From positions 21,447 to 85,446 of the forward strand of contig CAKQDA010000010.1 of NCBI GenBank assembly GCA_934218695.1: a stretch of 64,000 nucleotides of DNA. Direction: 5' to 3'. The notes under the pieces are model-generated. The model made no database searches. It was given only the letters and a program-made list of their open reading frames with translations, and was not told the DNA's origin. Below, one piece after another: positions 61,934 through 64,000 of the stretch (the first letter of the stretch is position 1; the number at the start of each line of letters is the position of its first letter). The DNA is from an uncultured Succinivibrio sp. (lineage in GTDB: Bacteria > Pseudomonadota > Gammaproteobacteria > Enterobacterales > Succinivibrionaceae). The translations under genes and the position numbers were made by a program.

Positions 61934-62863
61934 ATGAACAAAGAAAATAAAATCAATCCAAGGTATCTTTCGCTGTTTTATGCCTTAACTAATTGCGCTT
62001 TAGGCTGTGCGATCGGCTTTTATTATGGCGAAGTGTCATTTAGAACTGTTGTTGTTGCTGTGGCCATTATCATCTGTGGTGGTGGTATTCAGTCTTTATG
62101 TAATTTTTCTATTGATTACTCCAGAGCTTACAGAAAACACCGTTTGGATAAACAGAAAGGTTTCATGACTCCAATTATGATAGGTGAAATTTCTCTAACA
62201 CAGCTAAGAAAAAGGATGGCTCTCATTACTCTCCTGATAGCGGTGTTTGGTGCAGTATCCATCTATCTGGCCGTTGGATCAAATATTCAGCTTTTATCGT
62301 GGTTTATCTTTTTGTGTGCCTTATCTATTCTTTTGGCTCTTTTTTACACTACAAGCAGTATTTATTTGTATAAAGGTATGGGGGCTATTGCAATTTTTGT
62401 TATCTTTGGAATGATTTCGATTCTAGGCTCACAGTTTATTATCGTGGCAGCATCTAATGAAACCATAGATTTATATCCTGATGCATATTTACTGGCTGTA
62501 AGTGCAGCAGCAAGCTCACTTATTATTCTGTATGTCAGAAGCATCAGATCCAATGTCAGAGAAAAGGCAAAAACCATAGGTCAGGTTATCGGTTACGAAA
62601 TTTCAACAATTTACCTCATTGCTTTAGTCGCCGTGAATATAGCGTTTTCAGTTCTGGCCTGCATCACTTCTCACAGAGCCTTGGAGTCTCTGTTTATAAT
62701 CGCCGGATTTATCCCTATGGTTTACTTTGTGTATACAATTTTAAGATATAAGAATAAATCAAATTTGCTGAAAAAGCGTTTTAATGAATTGATGTTAAGC
62801 TGTTCCTTCAATAATCTAATCTGGATAATTGTATTGGTGGCAGACTTCTGGATTTATTATTAA
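61934..62863 (+). CDS. MenA-like UbiA-superfamily paralogue, probable pseudoenzyme
   Basis: A 309-aa polytopic membrane protein colinear without gaps with the adjacent MenA over at least the first 220 residues (shared ALTNCALGCA, YYG, ISLTxLRK, DxWxYY end). The prenyltransferase motifs are lost: NFADDYGD of MenA (57-64) is here NFSIDYSR (Ile60, Arg64); the loop Asp151 is Ala; the second motif RDIAEDR (205-211) is RSNVREK, with Ser206 and Glu210. The GPIR stretch after motif one is FMTP. One motif-1 Asp (Asp61) remains. The open frame is intact and hydrophobic segments are kept, so it is likely a maintained non-catalytic protein, perhaps a partner or binder. No clear SD. Confidence 0.8.
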   Translation: MNKENKINPRYLSLFYALTNCALGCAIGFYYGEVSFRTVVVAVAIIICGGGIQSLCNFSIDYSRAYRKHRLDKQKGFMTPIMIGEISLTQLRKRMALITLLIAVFGAVSIYLAVGSNIQLLSWFIFLCALSILLALFYTTSSIYLYKGMGAIAIFVIFGMISILGSQFIIVAASNETIDLYPDAYLLAVSAAASSLIILYVRSIRSNVREKAKTIGQVIGYEISTIYLIALVAVNIAFSVLACITSHRALESLFIIAGFIPMVYFVYTILRYKNKSNLLKKRFNELMLSCSFNNLIWIIVLVADFWIYY

Positions 62864-62909
62864 CAGGTTTCGTTGAATAAAATAATATAGCTTAAAAAAG
62901 AGATATGAC

Positions 62910-63848
62910 ATGTTAAAAGACTGGCTTAGTGAAATTCGATTAAAATCATTGCTTTTAGCTTTAACCAACTGCGCACTGGGCTGTGCTTTAGGTTATTACT
63001 ATGGCAACGTTACTCCTTATACTCTTTTTGCCGGTTTTCTGATTGTGGCAACTGGTGTCCTGTTACAGATTTTAAGTAATTTTGCTGATGACTATGGTGA
63101 TGCGTGCAAGAGTGCAGATGGCCCTAACCGTTTAGGGCCTATCAGGGCTGTAATGCTAGGATCTATTTCTCTTACTGCTTTAAGAAAGTCTATGGCTACA
63201 GTAACTCTGCTTGCAACAGTGTGCGGTACCTTAGCTCTGTTTATGTCTGTAGGTAACAATATTGAAGTTTTAGCGTGGTTTGTATTCACAGGTGTAGCAG
63301 CCGTTCTTGCTGCGATTTTTTACACTATTGGAATGGCATATGGCTATAAAGGTTTTGGTGATGTTGCTGTTTTTATTTTCTTTGGTTTAGTAGCTGTTAT
63401 AGGTTCACAGATCCTGGTTTTAGGCGCAAGCGATCAGGGAGTTGATCTGTTTCCTGATTCCTTCCTGCTGGGCCTGACTGCAGGGGCGCAGACTGTGATG
63501 GTATTACATGTCGCTTCAATGAGAGATATTGCTGAAGATAGACTATCAGGAAAGAAAACCATCGCTGCACGTCTAGGACCTAAGATGTCTGCTGTTTATC
63601 TTATCGTGCTGTTTGCCTTTTCTGCTGTTACATCATTAAGCGCCTGTTTCTTCTCTCATAAGTTCTGGGAATGTTTTATCGTAATTTTTGCTCTGCTACC
63701 GCTTGCTGCGGCTACTTACCGAGCTTCTGTTCACTGTGAGGATGGTAAGGCTGTAGCTAAAGAGCGTAAATACACTCTGATTGGATGTGCCTTTCATAAT
63801 ATTGTTTGGATGATGCTGTTAACCTTAGATTACTGGTTTTATTACTAG
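62910..63848 (+). CDS. menA: 1,4-dihydroxy-2-naphthoate polyprenyltransferase
   Basis: UbiA-superfamily membrane enzyme that attaches the polyprenyl tail to DHNA in menaquinone synthesis; menaquinone is the quinone for anaerobic fumarate respiration. 312 aa, about nine transmembrane helices. Both Asp-rich motifs are present: NFADDYGDACKSAD (57-70) and SMRDIAEDR (203-211). NRLGPIRAV and YGYKGFGDVAVFIFFG also match E. coli MenA. The usual NN before the second motif is AS. It follows its degenerate paralogue by 46 bases, probably one transcript. No other men gene is in the window. Confidence 0.9.
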   Translation: MLKDWLSEIRLKSLLLALTNCALGCALGYYYGNVTPYTLFAGFLIVATGVLLQILSNFADDYGDACKSADGPNRLGPIRAVMLGSISLTALRKSMATVTLLATVCGTLALFMSVGNNIEVLAWFVFTGVAAVLAAIFYTIGMAYGYKGFGDVAVFIFFGLVAVIGSQILVLGASDQGVDLFPDSFLLGLTAGAQTVMVLHVASMRDIAEDRLSGKKTIAARLGPKMSAVYLIVLFAFSAVTSLSACFFSHKFWECFIVIFALLPLAAATYRASVHCEDGKAVAKERKYTLIGCAFHNIVWMMLLTLDYWFYY

Positions 63849-64000
63849 TTTTCAGGTTCTGTTTTGCAGATCCTGTCCTTTTAAAGGTAAATCTTCAAGG
63901 TTATGTTTTAACCATGTTTTAAAGGTTCTTCCGCAAAAGTGTTGCTACCTAAAAATAGGTAGTGAAAATTGTCATTAAGATCTTAATAAAAAAGGTCGTT
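63849..64000. other. right-edge intergenic sequence
   Basis: 152 bases after menA with no convincing gene. An inverted repeat CTACCTA/TAGGTAG with an A4 loop (63945-63962) lacks a T run, so it is only a weak terminator candidate. Confidence 0.4.

Noticed and set aside
63850..63960. Minus-strand peptide resembling a zinc-ribbon transposase piece (HFCGRTFKTWLKHNLEDL)
   Set aside because: A stop codon lies directly upstream in the same frame, leaving about 30 residues; too short to support.
1..64000. CRISPR array, prophage, integron or toxin-antitoxin system
   Set aside because: No regularly spaced repeats, phage structural genes, integrase or small paired toxin genes were recognised; only the IS66 remnant marks mobile DNA.

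Overview
The window looks like an origin-proximal stretch of an AT-rich gammaproteobacterial chromosome, most likely from the Succinivibrionaceae (relatives of Anaerobiospirillum, Succinivibrio and Ruminobacter). Three things point there. Gene blocks follow the enterobacterial order (gmk-rpoZ-spoT, yibN-secB-gpsA, hslR-hslO, rpmB-rpmG next to coaBC-dut, ntrB-ntrC beside typA). The ATP-dependent PEP carboxykinase closely resembles, from memory, the Anaerobiospirillum enzyme. That gene and argG also show strong codon bias, as expected when PEPCK carries the main fermentative succinate flux. No search was run, so the assignment is an inference.

Layout. 1-3.5 kb: a parS-like palindrome, glyQS and tusA. 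3.6-5.3 kb: tRNA-Thr, mutM and coaD. 5.3-12.2 kb: an LPS inner-core locus (opsX-type heptosyltransferase, kdkA, a flavodoxin-fold oxidoreductase, waaA, waaF, hldD, then a GlpG-type rhomboid overlapping hldD). 12.3-16.9 kb: gpmI, yibN-like rhodanese, secB, gpsA, nfuA. 17.1-22.4 kb: pckA, greB, a low-complexity protein, bioH-like, ribB, pdxJ. 22.6-25.1 kb is the only clearly eroded accessory patch: a ribokinase gene, an rbsD gene cut by one in-frame stop, a truncated regulator-like ORF, an IS66 transposase remnant and unexplained sequence. 25.1-32.1 kb: an Fsr-like MFS transporter, hslO, hslR, nudE, then argF-argG-argH. 32.3-38.9 kb: a NifI1-like P-II gene, dut, coaBC, rpmB-rpmG, ompA, a CobW-family GTPase and a PldB-like lysophospholipase. 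38.9-48.3 kb, all on the minus strand: spoT, rpoZ, gmk, engB, a DUF3334/CheX-like protein, ntrC, ntrB and typA. 48.6-63.8 kb: yihY, an AsmA-like protein, recG, pssA, an M24 aminopeptidase, prlC, rnb, and two tandem MenA-family genes.

Most genes are core housekeeping. The most unusual signals are the following. (1) The NtrB/NtrC pair has a conserved DNA-binding end, but its catalytic motifs are degenerate. NtrC lacks the sigma54-contacting GAFTGA loop, has Arg for the Walker A Lys, Asn for the Walker B Asp, and no arginine finger at the usual place. NtrB has Asn for the G1-box Asp. glnA is absent from its usual place beside them, and the only P-II gene here is of the NifI1 type, so nitrogen control appears rewired. 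(2) A MenA gene is preceded by a gapless paralogue that has lost most acidic residues of both Mg2+/prenyl-diphosphate motifs, so it is a probable pseudoenzyme. (3) A perfect parS site lies at the left edge. (4) kdkA beside an opsX-type heptosyltransferase predicts a Haemophilus-like single phosphorylated Kdo in the LPS core.
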